From IMG/VR virus record IMGVR_UViG_3300046516_000490, positions 1 through 50,881 of that record: a stretch of 50,881 bases of DNA. One strand, 5' to 3'. The stretch is from a virus. Under the pieces are notes generated by a model. It was not told the DNA's origin. It ran no database searches and worked only from the letters and a program-made list of their open reading frames with translations. Positions 16,087 to 25,115 of this stretch are shown here, one piece after another (position 1 is the stretch's first letter; every line of letters starts with the position of its first letter). A program made the translations under genes and the position numbers.

Positions 16087-16749
16087 ATGGCGAATACGTT
16101 TGCCCCCTTTGGCTTCGCAGAATCCCACCGCCTCGGCGCTGCGCCGACCTACCAGCTCGGCGCCGCGCGCCGCTGGATTCTTTCCAGCAACACTACTGCG
16201 ATCTATTTTGGCGACCCCGTCATCCAGCTCTCGTCTGGCTACATTGGCCAAGCGGTCCCCGGGGCTAATCAAGTCAGCGGTATCTTCGCAGGCTGCGAGT
16301 ACATCTCCAAATCCGCCAAGAGGGTCATTTGGAGCCCATGGTGGCCGGGAACCGGCGATGCCGTAGCCGCTCCAGCAGGCGGCCAGAACACCGGCTTCGA
16401 CGTTATGGCGAAGGTGATCGACGACCCGATGACCGTCTTCCGCGTTCAGGCGAATGGCCAGCTCGCGGTGGGCCAGATCGGCATGAACGCCACCTTCACC
16501 TTCGGACTGACCGGGACCACGTTCAACGCGGCTGGCGCCCTCCCTGCGGCGAACCAGAGTAGCGGTATCAGCAACGTCGCGCTCGACATCACCCAGACTG
16601 CGCCTGCGGCGACCGCTGGGCTTCCCTTCCGCATCCTCGACTTCATCCGTGAGCCGCCGGGGGCGCCGGGAACGGACTTCACGAGCGCCTACGGATGGGC
16701 GTTCGTCACCTTCAACACTCAGGACTTCAAGACTTTAACCGGGATCTAA
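16087..16749 (+). CDS. Capsid decoration or minor structural protein
   Basis: A 220-residue protein. The ATG at 16087 is chosen because GGGAGAAG at about 16073-16080 is well spaced; a longer start at 16069 has no such signal. It begins MANTFAPFGFAESHRLGAAP, has IYFGDPVIQLSSGYIGQA and GIFAGCEYIS, and is beta-rich and Gly/Thr/Ala-rich afterwards. I recall phage structural proteins with the ANTFAPFGF opening and a YGDPV core, beside major capsid genes. It probably coats or stabilises the capsid; that is inference from location and composition. Confidence 0.75.
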   Translation: MANTFAPFGFAESHRLGAAPTYQLGAARRWILSSNTTAIYFGDPVIQLSSGYIGQAVPGANQVSGIFAGCEYISKSAKRVIWSPWWPGTGDAVAAPAGGQNTGFDVMAKVIDDPMTVFRVQANGQLAVGQIGMNATFTFGLTGTTFNAAGALPAANQSSGISNVALDITQTAPAATAGLPFRILDFIREPPGAPGTDFTSAYGWAFVTFNTQDFKTLTGI

Positions 16750-16800
16750 AACGATCTGTGACGGCCCTGTCCTGCCCGTCGCACATAGTGGAGAAGTTCA

Positions 16801-17715
16801 ATGGCCGTCTCCGTCGCGCAGGCGTATGATCTGCTCTTCCCGGGTTTGCGCAAAGTCGCGGGCGAGTACAAGGATATCGACCGGATCTACCCTAAGATCT
16901 ATCAGGTCGATAAGTCCTACATGGCCGTGGAGCGTACAGCCTCCATGAGGTTCCTCGGCCTTGCCGGTCTAAAGAACGAAGGCCAGCCAACTATTATTGA
17001 TAATCAGGCTGGCGAAAGGTATATCTACAATCAATACCATAAGGAGATCGGACTTGGATACGCTTTCACCAGAAGAATGGTAGACGATAATCTTTACAAA
17101 AGACAATGGCGGCCATCTAATCTTGGTCTTCAGAAGTCGTTCAACCAGACGAAGGAAATCTACGGGGCCACTCCACTCAATACGGCGACCGTCTATGACC
17201 CGTCCGTGCTTGGCGATCAGGTTTCGCTCTGCAATCTGAACCATCCGATTGATGGCGGGTCGATCCCAAATCGGTTCACGGTCGATATGGATCTCAACGA
17301 GGCCTCGCTCCTCAATGCGCAGGCGTCGATCAGGGGGCTCTTCCGCGACAATGCTGGCTTGCGCATGCAGGCGCGAGCGAAGAGGCTGATCGTCCCCATC
17401 GCTCTTGAGCCTATCGCCATCCGCCTCCTGAAGACTGTCCTAAGACCGGGCAGCTCCGACAATGATGTCAACGCAATTCTGGAAACAAGCGGCGGTATCC
17501 CTGACGGGTTCCTCGTCCACGACTACCTGACATCGCCGACGTTCTGGTTCGTATTGACAGATCAGGAAGGCCTGTTGTATTTGCAGCGCGTCGCCTTCGA
17601 AATGTCAATGCAAGTAGACTTCACAACCGACAACCTCCTTGTGAAGGGTTACGAGCGTTATAGTTTCGGATACTTTGATTGGCGAGCTATCTGGGGCTCG
17701 TTCCCGTCGCAATAA
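16801..17715 (+). CDS. Major capsid protein (Mu gpT-like style)
   Basis: A 304-residue protein. It has an N-terminal helix (VAQAYDLLFPGLRKVAGEY), MRFLGLAGLKNEGQPTIIDN, then GERYIYNQYHKEIGLGYAFT with TRRMVDDNLYK, an Asn/Ala-rich stretch leading to ARAKRLIVPIALEPIA, and a C-terminal domain ending LLVKGYERYSFGYFDWRAIW. The order of early helix, substrate-like strand (GLGYAFTRRMVDDN), spine-like helix and final GYERYSFG strand resembles Mu-type gpT / HK97-fold capsid proteins. It follows the cochaperonin, scaffold and decoration genes. GGAGAAG precedes the ATG. No cleavable delta domain is obvious. Confidence 0.8.
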   Translation: MAVSVAQAYDLLFPGLRKVAGEYKDIDRIYPKIYQVDKSYMAVERTASMRFLGLAGLKNEGQPTIIDNQAGERYIYNQYHKEIGLGYAFTRRMVDDNLYKRQWRPSNLGLQKSFNQTKEIYGATPLNTATVYDPSVLGDQVSLCNLNHPIDGGSIPNRFTVDMDLNEASLLNAQASIRGLFRDNAGLRMQARAKRLIVPIALEPIAIRLLKTVLRPGSSDNDVNAILETSGGIPDGFLVHDYLTSPTFWFVLTDQEGLLYLQRVAFEMSMQVDFTTDNLLVKGYERYSFGYFDWRAIWGSFPSQ

Positions 17716-17728
17716 CTGAGGCACATCT

Positions 17729-18982
17729 ATGGCCAAGGACACGTTTACTGGCCCGCTGATCGCCCTCGGTGGATTGGCTGGGGGATCTGGCGTCAGTTCG
17801 CCGAGGGAATACTCGGACGAAATCGGTCCCTCGATCTTCTGGGGCGGCGTGGCGATCCCGGCGAGCAGCGGGCCAGCTAGCAAGGATCGCACCGGCCCCG
17901 GCTCAATTGCGTCGGTTTACTGCGCCAGCCCGATCAGGACGATCAACTGCGCCCCGGTGGCAGGCGCCGTTAACCTGACCGTAGCCGGTCTGCCGACGCT
18001 TGGCACGCCGCTGGTCAATGTCACGACCTATGCCGCCGGGATTGGGGTCGGTACGCCGGTTCTCACCTCTGGCGGCGTTGCGACGACCGGCATCGCGCTC
18101 GACATGGGGCTCGATCTCGCCACGTTTGCGGCCACAGGCGGCTCGCCAAGTGGCGGCACGGCGACGCTGACGGGAACGTCGGCAGGCAATGCGTGGCGCT
18201 ATCAGGTCGGTCAGTGGATTGGCCTCCTGAACGGCGGCACGGCTGGCGTGACGCGCATGTCGCAGATCGTAGGGATTGCGGGCGCCGTCCTCTCGGTTAA
18301 CCCCGCCCCGGTGGCTGCGAGCGGCCAGATCACCCTCTCCAACCGCTACAACCCCAACCAGTATGGCGCGAGCCAGACGACGCCTACCTCAATCTCCTCG
18401 ACGGCGTCGGCTGGCTCGGCGCGCATTCTGATCCCCGAGCTGGGCACCACACGCGGCGTCGGCGTCACCGCAGCGGCGTCAACGAATGGGCAAGTCCTCA
18501 TTCAGGGCATTGGCGCTTTCGGCATGCAAGTAAGCGAGATCATCACCGCAGTTGCTGGCACGACTGTCTGGGGCAAGAAGACCTACGACATCTTCATTTC
18601 GGCAACGCCGCTGTTCAGTGACCCCACTGGCGGCCACAATCTGACCGTGAAGACATCGGACTTCATCGGCTTCCCAATGTCGGTCATGGACGCAAGCAGC
18701 ATCGTCTCGGCGACCTTCGCGGGGACGCAATTGGTTTATACCGGCACCTCGACCGCGATCATCATTCCGGCTGATCTGACCTACCCGGCGACGACCATAA
18801 CAGGCGATCCGAGGGGTGGGCTCCAGTTGAGCGCCAATGGGCCAGTGACCGGGCCGACGGGGACGCCGCCGGTCCTCAACGGCACCAACCTTCTGGTTGT
18901 CGATCAGCGGCTCAATCCGCTGCAAGTGGCGTTGTCTACTACGATCAATCCCGGGCCGCTGCTCGGCGTTCCCGGGGTCTGA
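17729..18982 (+). CDS. Large beta-rich structural protein of unknown role
   Basis: A 417-residue protein, rich in Gly, Thr, Ser and Ala, with many alternating hydrophobic stretches. It opens MAKDTFTGPLIALGGLAGGS, shows TVAGLPTLGTPLVNVTTYA, TATLTGTSAGNAWRYQVGQW and a long beta-like C-terminus. GAGG at 17718-17721 supports the start. Lying directly after the major capsid gene it is likely a virion protein (surface or head-completion), but I recognise no family. Confidence 0.7.
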   Translation: MAKDTFTGPLIALGGLAGGSGVSSPREYSDEIGPSIFWGGVAIPASSGPASKDRTGPGSIASVYCASPIRTINCAPVAGAVNLTVAGLPTLGTPLVNVTTYAAGIGVGTPVLTSGGVATTGIALDMGLDLATFAATGGSPSGGTATLTGTSAGNAWRYQVGQWIGLLNGGTAGVTRMSQIVGIAGAVLSVNPAPVAASGQITLSNRYNPNQYGASQTTPTSISSTASAGSARILIPELGTTRGVGVTAAASTNGQVLIQGIGAFGMQVSEIITAVAGTTVWGKKTYDIFISATPLFSDPTGGHNLTVKTSDFIGFPMSVMDASSIVSATFAGTQLVYTGTSTAIIIPADLTYPATTITGDPRGGLQLSANGPVTGPTGTPPVLNGTNLLVVDQRLNPLQVALSTTINPGPLLGVPGV

Positions 18983-18992
18983 GGAGGTTTCA

Positions 18993-19373
18993 ATGGATCG
19001 CGAAGGCAGAGCCAAAGGCGGCGTCGTTTATGCTGGCAAGGGCTCAGTTCCGGCCAAGATCTTCAAGGGTAACAAGCGCTCGCCCAACACGCCTGATGCG
19101 AGCCTGAAGCGCGGCGCGGGGCCGATCTTCCGCAAGCGCGGCGGCAGGCTTCCCGAGGCGTTCAAGGAACATGAGGGCGACCCGGAAGATCGCGATGACA
19201 AGGCGACGGGCGGCGCCATCTCTGGCGGCAGCTCCAAGCCGAGCATGGGCCGTGCTGGCCGCAAGACCGGCGGCGCGTGCGGCAAGGCCGACATGAAGCC
19301 GACAACCTATCCTGAGACGCCGTCGATGCCGAAGGGCACGAAACTGATGGGAGATAGCGAAAGGGTTCCCTGA
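18993..19373 (+). CDS. Small basic RGG-motif protein
   Basis: A 126-residue protein. The start at 18993 is preferred because GAGGAGG (18981-18987) lies five bases upstream; a longer frame from 18897 overlaps the previous gene heavily. It is rich in Lys, Gly and Arg, with GRAKGGVVYAGKG, RKRGGRLPEAF, KATGGAISGG and SMGRAGRKTGGACGK. These are the same Gly-Arg units seen in the portal tail, the 12588 gene and the giant proteins. The protein is probably disordered and binds something polyanionic or is itself a processing substrate. It is the last gene before two terminators. Confidence 0.75.
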   Translation: MDREGRAKGGVVYAGKGSVPAKIFKGNKRSPNTPDASLKRGAGPIFRKRGGRLPEAFKEHEGDPEDRDDKATGGAISGGSSKPSMGRAGRKTGGACGKADMKPTTYPETPSMPKGTKLMGDSERVP

Positions 19374-19381
19374 TTTCGCAT

Positions 19382-19413
19382 CCCCTCTGCCTCAACGACA
19401 GGGGGCCTTTTCG
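19382..19413 (+). terminator. Candidate terminator 1 after head genes
   Basis: CCCCTCTG pairs with CAGGGGG (one T bulged) across a nine-base loop and is followed by CCTTTT. It lies nine bases after the stop of the small basic gene. Confidence 0.55.
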
Positions 19414-19427
19414 CAGAACCTGTTAGC

Positions 19428-19471
19428 TCGCCGCCGTTCCTTTTCCGCAAAAGGGCGGCGGCGATTTTGTT
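19428..19471 (+). terminator. Candidate terminator 2 after head genes
   Basis: TCGCCGCC (19428-19435) pairs with GGCGGCGA (19457-19464), with an inner CCTTTT/AAAAGG stem closing on CCGC. TTTTGTT follows. This is a strong rho-independent terminator separating the head block from the tail block. Confidence 0.75.
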
Positions 19472-19485
19472 AGAGGATGAACGCG

Positions 19486-19743
19486 ATGTGTGGCTTTGGC
19501 ATCAACACGATTTTTCAGGTGGCGATTTTCGTCATCGTCGTCCTCGTCGTTCTGGCGTTGCTGCGCGCCCTTCTGGGTGATTTCTTCACCAGCATTACCA
19601 GCGCGCCCTACTGGAACATCATCCAGATCGTCATCGGCGGCGTCGTTGCGATCCTGATCCTGCTGTTCCTGTGGCGGCTGGCGGAATGCGCGGGCTTGTT
19701 CGGCGGGCGGGTTGGGGAGATGCTGCTCCCCGCTCTAACGTAA
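19486..19743 (+). CDS. Two-helix membrane protein
   Basis: An 85-residue protein; the ATG at 19486 is preferred because AGAGG at 19472-19476 would be too close to the ATG at 19477. It begins MCGFGINTIFQVAIFVIVVL and has two membrane helices (about 8-28 and 46-66) with a polar loop DFFTSITSAPYWN between. The C-terminus (AECAGLFGG) is short. Two-helix phage proteins can be holins, and I recall similar MCGFGI-type small proteins in tailed phages, but no lysis genes are adjacent, so holin is only one possibility. Confidence 0.7.
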   Translation: MCGFGINTIFQVAIFVIVVLVVLALLRALLGDFFTSITSAPYWNIIQIVIGGVVAILILLFLWRLAECAGLFGGRVGEMLLPALT

Positions 19744-19753
19744 GAGGCTAGGC

Positions 19754-20422
19754 ATGCGCCCGATTTCCGTCACCCTTGGCCCCTACGCCGCTGGCGTCGC
19801 CAACAACATTGCGACAGCCCAAACGCTGACCGGGACGCCGCCTTTCGCATTCGCGATCAATGGCGCTCTGCTCAGCGGCCCGGCGGCGGTTCTCGACGCT
19901 CCCCGCCAAGTCGCGATCACCTCGGCCGGAAACGATAGCGGCGTCATTTTCACCGTCAACGGGACCAACGCCAATGGCGATCCGATAGGTGAGCAAGTGC
20001 GCGGGGCCAGCGGCGCCGTGGCGACGACGAACACTCTGTTCAAGAGGGTCTATGCCGTATCGGCGAGCGGCCCGACGACCAGCGTGACCATCGGCACGGC
20101 GGCGGCGCCTTGGTTTAGTTCACCGATCAGGCTTGATGAGTGGGCGGAGCCCCAAATCGGCGTTCAGGTCGCGGTGACTGGCACGGTCAACTACACCGTC
20201 CAGTCAAGCTTCGATGAGGGGCCGGATTCGCTGACCAATCCAATTCCTCTAGCTTCGATGACTTGGGATACGAGCACGGCTATCGGCCTGCCCGCAGCGG
20301 CGGGGACGGCGACGGCTTCATTCGGACTGACGGTTGCGCCGCTATGGCTTAGGATTGCGCTCAACAGCGGCACCGGCTCGGTGAGAATGAACGTGGTGCA
20401 GTACAACAACTACACGACCTAG
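19754..20422 (+). CDS. Beta-rich virion protein
   Basis: A 222-residue protein rich in Thr, Ala, Gly and Ser (MRPISVTLGPYAAGVANNIA..., RQVAITSAGNDSGVIFTVNG, RLDEWAEPQIGVQVAVTGTVNYTV and a final NVVQYNNYTT). I recall phage structural proteins with TLGPYA and ITSAGN(D/N)S motifs upstream of adaptor genes. AGAGG at 19743-19747 supports the start. The role is unknown; position suggests a head-to-tail or capsid surface component. Confidence 0.7.
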   Translation: MRPISVTLGPYAAGVANNIATAQTLTGTPPFAFAINGALLSGPAAVLDAPRQVAITSAGNDSGVIFTVNGTNANGDPIGEQVRGASGAVATTNTLFKRVYAVSASGPTTSVTIGTAAAPWFSSPIRLDEWAEPQIGVQVAVTGTVNYTVQSSFDEGPDSLTNPIPLASMTWDTSTAIGLPAAAGTATASFGLTVAPLWLRIALNSGTGSVRMNVVQYNNYTT

Positions 20423-20423
20423 G

Positions 20424-20433
20424 ATCGTACGAT
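20424..20433. repeat. Palindrome ATCGTACGAT, intergenic copy
   Basis: A perfect 10-base palindrome in the 21-base gap between two virion genes. It is the only intergenic member of four exact copies and shares 14 bases (ATCGTACGATTGAG) with the copy at 48516. See findings. Confidence 0.7.
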
Positions 20434-20443
20434 TGAGGACTAG

Positions 20444-21136
20444 ATGGTTGACCTTAACCTCACCGAAACCTTCGACTTCGCGCCGTCGGTTGGCGAGGTC
20501 GTCCTCAATGGGCTGAGCCGCATCCAAATTCGCGGCCCGATGGTCAAGACCCCGATGCTCCAGATGGCCAATCAAGAGGCCAATCTGATGCAAGTCGAGT
20601 GGTCGAACCGGGGTCCGAACTTGTGGACGGTCGATGCGCAGGAAGTCGATACCGTTCCCGGCTATGCGACCTATTCCGTCGATCCTTCGACCATTGCCAT
20701 CTTGGAGGCGACGCTCGGGCAGGGCGACCCGCCGAACGAAACGCAGATCCTGCTGACCTCGATCAGCCGCACCGAGTACATGGCTTACCCAAACAAGGCG
20801 ACGCCGGGACGCCCGACCGTCTACTGGTACGACATCCTGATTGCGCCGACGATCACCCTGTGGCCAGTGCCTGACCGGGTCTACCATCTGCACTTCAGCC
20901 GCTACCGGCAGCAGATGGATGCGACGATGCGCCGCGCCGGGAACTTCGAAGTGCCCTATCGGTGGCTCGATGTGGCCTGTGCTGGCATGGCGCACCGGCT
21001 TGCGCGCCACTATGCGCCAGCATTGGAGCAGCAGCGCAAGGCCGACTACAACGAGGCCTACGAACACGCCGCCAGCCGCGACAAGGAGAACGCGCCGATC
21101 TATCTCTCGCCGATGATCGAGTACTACCATGCCTGA
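20444..21136 (+). CDS. Head-tail adaptor-like protein (first of two)
   Basis: A 230-residue soluble protein. The segment RTEYMAYPNKATPGRPTVYWYD, then ITLWPVPDRVYHLHFSRYRQQMDA, and a C-terminal helical part with RWLDVACAGMAHRLARHYAP, resembles the P22 gp4-like adaptors that sit below podovirus portals. GAGGA precedes the ATG. A second protein of the same style lies at 27720. The pair probably forms successive rings of the portal-tail joint; that is inferred. Confidence 0.65.
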   Translation: MVDLNLTETFDFAPSVGEVVLNGLSRIQIRGPMVKTPMLQMANQEANLMQVEWSNRGPNLWTVDAQEVDTVPGYATYSVDPSTIAILEATLGQGDPPNETQILLTSISRTEYMAYPNKATPGRPTVYWYDILIAPTITLWPVPDRVYHLHFSRYRQQMDATMRRAGNFEVPYRWLDVACAGMAHRLARHYAPALEQQRKADYNEAYEHAASRDKENAPIYLSPMIEYYHA

Positions 21137-21152
21137 CAAGAAAGAATGAGCC

Positions 21153-21539
21153 ATGGGATGGGCGAGCCAATCTGGCCGGGCGATCACAAATCCAGAAGCG
21201 CCGCGCGCCTTCGCGGTCTGCGACAATTGCGGCTTCTGGTACAACCATTCCGCGCTGAAATGGAACATGGAATGGCAGGGGACGCAGCTCGTCAACTCGG
21301 GCTTCTTGGTCTGTTACCGCTGCAACGACAGGCCAAACCCGCAGCTCAAGGCGCGGCTGATGCCGCCAGACCCGGTGCCGATCCGCAATCCTCGGCCCGA
21401 GCAATATCTCTATTCGAGCCCGGTCAGGCACCTCGGGACCGAGCAGCAGCCTCCTCCGCCGCAGGGGTCTGCGATCTCGACTGAGCCGGATCGGCGCAAG
21501 AATTGGCCTGCTGGCGTGCCGCTGGAGATCGAGCCGTGA
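21153..21539 (+). CDS. Zinc-ribbon-like phage protein
   Basis: A 128-residue protein. [15 protein letters not shown] and [16 protein letters not shown] supply a C-x2-C...C-x2-C set (about residues 23-26 and 54-57), fit for one zinc ion. I recall a family in short-tailed phages with AVCDRCGF.Y....L.W and LVC..C.D.PQ, followed by DPVP(I/V).NPR, located between adaptor and fibre genes. Here [13 protein letters not shown] is present as well. The role is unknown, probably in virion assembly. An earlier ATG is in another frame. The last bases overlap the next gene's GTG start. Confidence 0.7.
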   Translation: MGWASQSGRAITNPEAPRAFAVCDNCGFWYNHSALKWNMEWQGTQLVNSGFLVCYRCNDRPNPQLKARLMPPDPVPIRNPRPEQYLYSSPVRHLGTEQQPPPPQGSAISTEPDRRKNWPAGVPLEIEP

Positions 21540-23839
21540 ACGACTTCTCCGAGAGCAAGTTCGCGTGGAAGGGGCCGTTCGACAAGGCCAGCTCCAGACT
21601 GGCGACCTCGACGCGCCAGACGCCTGTAGGGCTTGATCAGGGCGTCCCGCCGCCAATTGAGCTTGAGATCCCGATCTCGCAGCTCCCGCTCGCCGGGCCG
21701 CTGTTCGGCGACGAGCTGGTCGCCATCGTCCAGAACGGCATCACGATGCGCTCGACGACGGCGGTCGTTGGCGCCCAAGGCGAGACGCCGGTCTTCATCT
21801 ACAAGACCGCACAATTGGTCTATTCGGCCACGGTCGGGCAGACGGTATTCTCACTCTCGGTGCCGGATCACTACGGCAAGTTCTTTCGCCTGACAGATGC
21901 TGACGCGCTTCAAGTCACGGTTGGCGGCATCCGCTTCATTCAGGATGACGGCAGCGGCACGTTTGGCCAGTACACCGTCGATCTGCTGAACAACCGGGTT
22001 ATCCTCCTCACGCCGTTCAGCACCGATTCGGTGGTCATCGTTGGCGATGGCGATGTGGCGGTGTTCGATATTTTCACCCTGACCGCGCCTGCCAGCGGCG
22101 GCGGGGGCGGCGGTGGGGGTGGGGGTGGGGGCGGCGCCACCATCCAGATTCATACGCAGGCGCTGGTTCTTGCGACCGTAAACACCTTCCCCGATCTGGA
22201 TCTCTCGCCCGACGGCGGCATGATCATCATGTACGTCAATGGTGTGGCGTTCTCCAACGATTCGATCCCGCCCGCCTTTGAAGTGTCCGGCCGTACGATC
22301 ACTTGGCTGAACACCGACTACTCCGTCTATCCAGCCGATGAAGTGGTGATCGCCTACAGCTATGGCGGCACGCCGTCCACAACGACAATGATGGATGGGA
22401 GAGGCGGTGGGCGGAGCGGCATTTCCCTGTTCGATGCTGGCACCGTGTCCGGGCTCAATACCGAGGGCTTGACCATTGCGACGGTGAATGTCTTTCCGTC
22501 GCTGGCGCTCGCCCCTAACGGGCAAATGATCATTGTTTACGTCAATGGCCGGGCATTCTCCAACAGCGCGGCGACGCCCGATTTTAGCGTGGCTGGCCAG
22601 ACGATCACTTGGCTAAACGAAGATTATTCCGTCTACCCGTCTGACGAGGTCGTGGCCTGCTACACTTACGGCTCGACTTCCGGGGGAGGCGGCGGAGGAG
22701 GAGGGGGCATCCCCGAGGCGCCAGCCGATAACCAGCAATATGGCCGGGAGAATTTCGCGTGGACGGTAATCACGCCGTCAATCGGCGACGCCCCGAGCGA
22801 TAGCGTCCTTTACGGCCGGGAGAACGGCGACTGGGTTGCGGTATCGACCTCCGGTAGCGGCATCCCCGATGCGCCCGGCGGGGCTGGCGTCGCCTACGCT
22901 CGTAGGGACTTTGGCTGGTCTACGCTGACGCATTCCGACATCACCGACTGGAACGCGAGCGTCCCCCCGGCCTACAGCCTTCCTCCAGCCTCTACGGTGC
23001 TGCGTGGCGGGGTGAGAGTCGATGGCACGACAATCACCGTCAGCGGCGACATGATCTCGTCCACGGGCGGCTACACGCTTCCCACAGCCTCCACGAGTGT
23101 TCTGGGCGGCGTCAAGATCGACGGCACCTCGATCACCATCGCCAGCGGCGTGATTTCATCTAATTATTCCCTCCCCACCGCATCCACCTCAGTGCTCGGC
23201 GGCGTCAAGATCGACGGGACGACGGTCACGATAAGTGTTGGCGGCGTCATCTCTGCTTCGCCCGGCGGCTACAGCCTTCCGGCGGCTACCACGTCGGTGC
23301 GCGGGGGCGTGAGGGTAGATGGCACGTCGATCACCACAAGTAGCGGCGACATCATCTCGGCGACTGCCTACACGCTTCCTACGGCCTCTACGAGCGTGCT
23401 CGGCGGCGTGAAGGTGGATGGCACCTCGGTCACCATTGCGAGCGGGGTGATTTCGGTCGCGGCGGTCGGCTACGCCGCGCTCCCGACGGAGGTGCAGCAA
23501 GTCCCGGTCAGCTTCATCTTCAGCGGCGTGCCCGCGACCGGGGCGGTGGTGAACGTGCCGATTGCGATGGCTCTGACCGTGCCTGCGAGCCTCGCCGGGA
23601 CGAAGGTTTACGACAGCGTGCTATCGACCGGCTCTCCTAGCTTTACGGTGAACAAGATTTCGGGCGGCTCGACCACCGGGATTGGCACGGTGCAAATCAC
23701 CAATGGTAGCCACACCTCGGCGACGCTCGGGGGGTCGGGCGGGTCATTGGCGGCGGGCGACGTGCTCCAGATCCTCGCGCCGACGGCGGATGCGACGCTC
23801 GCCGATCTCGGGATCACGCTTTTGCTGACGAGGGTCTGA
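21536..23839 (+). CDS. Tail fibre protein with glycine linkers and repeated GGVKxDGT modules
   Basis: The GTG start at 21536 forms a GTGA overlap with the previous stop; the frame is open further upstream but has no reason to start there. The protein has about 767 residues. The N-terminal [12 protein letters not shown] and following part is a probable anchor. After a poly-Gly linker come two near-identical modules (TVNxFPxLxLxPxG...YVNGxAFSN...ITWLNxDYSVYPxDEVV), another poly-Gly linker, YGREN units, and at least five [17 protein letters not shown] repeats. A final 110-residue domain is beta-rich. This is the classic build of a trimeric receptor-binding fibre. Host receptor unknown. Confidence 0.85.
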   Translation: MNDFSESKFAWKGPFDKASSRLATSTRQTPVGLDQGVPPPIELEIPISQLPLAGPLFGDELVAIVQNGITMRSTTAVVGAQGETPVFIYKTAQLVYSATVGQTVFSLSVPDHYGKFFRLTDADALQVTVGGIRFIQDDGSGTFGQYTVDLLNNRVILLTPFSTDSVVIVGDGDVAVFDIFTLTAPASGGGGGGGGGGGGGATIQIHTQALVLATVNTFPDLDLSPDGGMIIMYVNGVAFSNDSIPPAFEVSGRTITWLNTDYSVYPADEVVIAYSYGGTPSTTTMMDGRGGGRSGISLFDAGTVSGLNTEGLTIATVNVFPSLALAPNGQMIIVYVNGRAFSNSAATPDFSVAGQTITWLNEDYSVYPSDEVVACYTYGSTSGGGGGGGGGIPEAPADNQQYGRENFAWTVITPSIGDAPSDSVLYGRENGDWVAVSTSGSGIPDAPGGAGVAYARRDFGWSTLTHSDITDWNASVPPAYSLPPASTVLRGGVRVDGTTITVSGDMISSTGGYTLPTASTSVLGGVKIDGTSITIASGVISSNYSLPTASTSVLGGVKIDGTTVTISVGGVISASPGGYSLPAATTSVRGGVRVDGTSITTSSGDIISATAYTLPTASTSVLGGVKVDGTSVTIASGVISVAAVGYAALPTEVQQVPVSFIFSGVPATGAVVNVPIAMALTVPASLAGTKVYDSVLSTGSPSFTVNKISGGSTTGIGTVQITNGSHTSATLGGSGGSLAAGDVLQILAPTADATLADLGITLLLTRV
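22150..22675 (+). repeat. Tandem duplication of a fibre module
   Basis: Two copies of a module of about 70 residues lie at about 22150-22372 and 22463-22675 with a short linker between. Both carry ATVNxFP, the YVNG strand, AFSN and an ITWLNxDYSVYPxDEVV core. DNA identity is lower than protein similarity, so the duplication is not recent. Confidence 0.7.
22975..23465 (+). repeat. Array of GGVKxDGT fibre repeats
   Basis: At least five repeats of about 27-35 residues with consensus [17 protein letters not shown] and a following hydrophobic ITIxSGVIS. Such repeats build the trimeric shaft of phage fibres and may change number by recombination. Confidence 0.8.
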
Positions 23840-24303
23840 TGGCTACCGAGAAATGGATCGCAGGCGCGGTATCGTGGACGGCGTGCTTTGGCTCGGAGGT
23901 CAACTCATGCGCCAGTGGCAGCTCGGTCCTGTCGTCGAGCGTTCTCACCAATACCGCTGGGGACATGTTCGCCGACGTGTCGTTCGCCCTTGGATCGATG
24001 ACAACTCTCGCGCCAAACACGCTTTCCTTATTTCTCTACCCGCTAAACCAAGACGGCTCGACCTACGGCGACAGTCAGTTGACGACCTCGCCGCAGGCGA
24101 AGACGCCATCCGCGACGTTGTTCGCCGGTCAGTTCAGCTCGCCGATTGTCACGACCACGCCGCTCACCGGCTTCATTACGCGCATCATCCTGCCAACCAT
24201 TGGCGAGAGTTTCTGTTTCGCCATCCAAAACAATCTGGGCAACGCCATCGCGGCGAGCGCCAACACGATCAAGTGGCAGACATACAACCGACAAGTGGTA
24301 TGA
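23839..24303 (+). CDS. Small beta-rich tail protein
   Basis: A 154-residue protein ([31 protein letters not shown]..., DVSFALGSMTTLAPNTLSLFLYPLNQDG, final IKWQTYNRQVV). Ser/Thr-rich and beta-like by eye. The start codon overlaps the stop of the fibre gene (TGATGG). It could be an adhesin or a fibre-associated protein, since it lies between a fibre and a LamG-domain gene. I recall similar short proteins with W..GAVSW.A CFGSE in phage fibre clusters. Confidence 0.7.
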   Translation: MATEKWIAGAVSWTACFGSEVNSCASGSSVLSSSVLTNTAGDMFADVSFALGSMTTLAPNTLSLFLYPLNQDGSTYGDSQLTTSPQAKTPSATLFAGQFSSPIVTTTPLTGFITRIILPTIGESFCFAIQNNLGNAIAASANTIKWQTYNRQVV

Positions 24304-24304
24304 C

Positions 24305-25078
24305 GTGCTCACATTTGACGGGAGGCTCGACCGCTACGACCGCGTTCCAGACCTTAGCCCGCCGCATCTGCGGTACGGGCTTGTCGGATGGTGGCGCGGC
24401 AGCAGCGGCCAAGATTATTCCGGCTACGGCAATCACGTCATTCCCGGCTCGTCATCGACTACGCGCCAAGCGCCGTTTGGAATAGGCAGCGCCTATTTCC
24501 TGAACGCCACGGTGGCCACTGCCCTGATTGGCGCGACTTCGAGGCCGTCAATAAACACTCAAGCCCTCACCTATGCGGCGTGGATAAATCTAGGCGCGAC
24601 CGGACTGTTTAAGGTTGTGTATGGCGGCAACACCGCCACCCGCAACCCGCAAATGCTGACCAATAACGCCAATCCGGCGACAATTGGCTTTAGCGTCAAC
24701 GGGAGTGGCTCTACCCTTAACAGCCCCGCAACCTTGACGACGGGGAAATGGTATCATGTCGCCGCGTCCTATATTTTTGCTGGAGATGAATGCTGCGTCT
24801 ACCTGAATGGGGTACGGGTCGCTCATTCAAAACCATTCGGCAATAGCTCTGCCCTTGTTTACACAGGAGGGCAGATGGGCATCGGGGGAAATAGTAGCTT
24901 TATCTTCAACGGTCAGATAGCCGACATGCGGGTATACAACCGTGTGCTTGCCGATGCCGAAGTGTACCAGATTTATGCGCTGCCGTTCGTGACCGGGTTT
25001 GAATCAATCGAGCTGTCGCTGATGCCGCCGCCGCCCCCAGCCACGGGACGGAAGACGCAGGCAATGATAATGGCTTGA
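24305..25078 (+). CDS. LamG / concanavalin-like domain adhesin
   Basis: A 257-residue protein; the GTG at 24305, one base after the previous stop, is preferred because the upstream part of this frame lies inside the preceding gene. Residues about 25-225 show the LamG pattern: GLVGWWRGSSGQDYSGYGNH, LTYAAWINLG, KWYHVAASYIF, CCVYLNGVRVAHSKPFG and FNGQIADMRVYNRVLADAEV. LamG domains bind carbohydrates or proteins. A small adhesin in the fibre block, perhaps a fibre tip or capsid-surface protein. The start is not certain because no strong ribosome binding site is visible. Confidence 0.75.
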   Translation: MLTFDGRLDRYDRVPDLSPPHLRYGLVGWWRGSSGQDYSGYGNHVIPGSSSTTRQAPFGIGSAYFLNATVATALIGATSRPSINTQALTYAAWINLGATGLFKVVYGGNTATRNPQMLTNNANPATIGFSVNGSGSTLNSPATLTTGKWYHVAASYIFAGDECCVYLNGVRVAHSKPFGNSSALVYTGGQMGIGGNSSFIFNGQIADMRVYNRVLADAEVYQIYALPFVTGFESIELSLMPPPPPATGRKTQAMIMA

Positions 25079-25115
25079 GGGCGCCATATGGCGCATTTCT
25101 GGAGGCTAGATAGCC

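Noticed and set aside
16750-16800. Imperfect hairpin between the decoration-like and capsid genes
   Set aside because: TGTGACGG / CCGTCGCACA pairs only with a two-base bulge and has no T-run; too weak to call an attenuator.
19486-19743. Holin assignment for the two-helix membrane protein
   Set aside because: Topology alone does not identify a holin, and no endolysin or spanin genes adjoin it. Left as membrane protein.
22975-23465. Regular repeats considered as a CRISPR array
   Set aside because: They are in frame, encode the fibre shaft consensus, and vary at codon third positions, so they are protein repeats.
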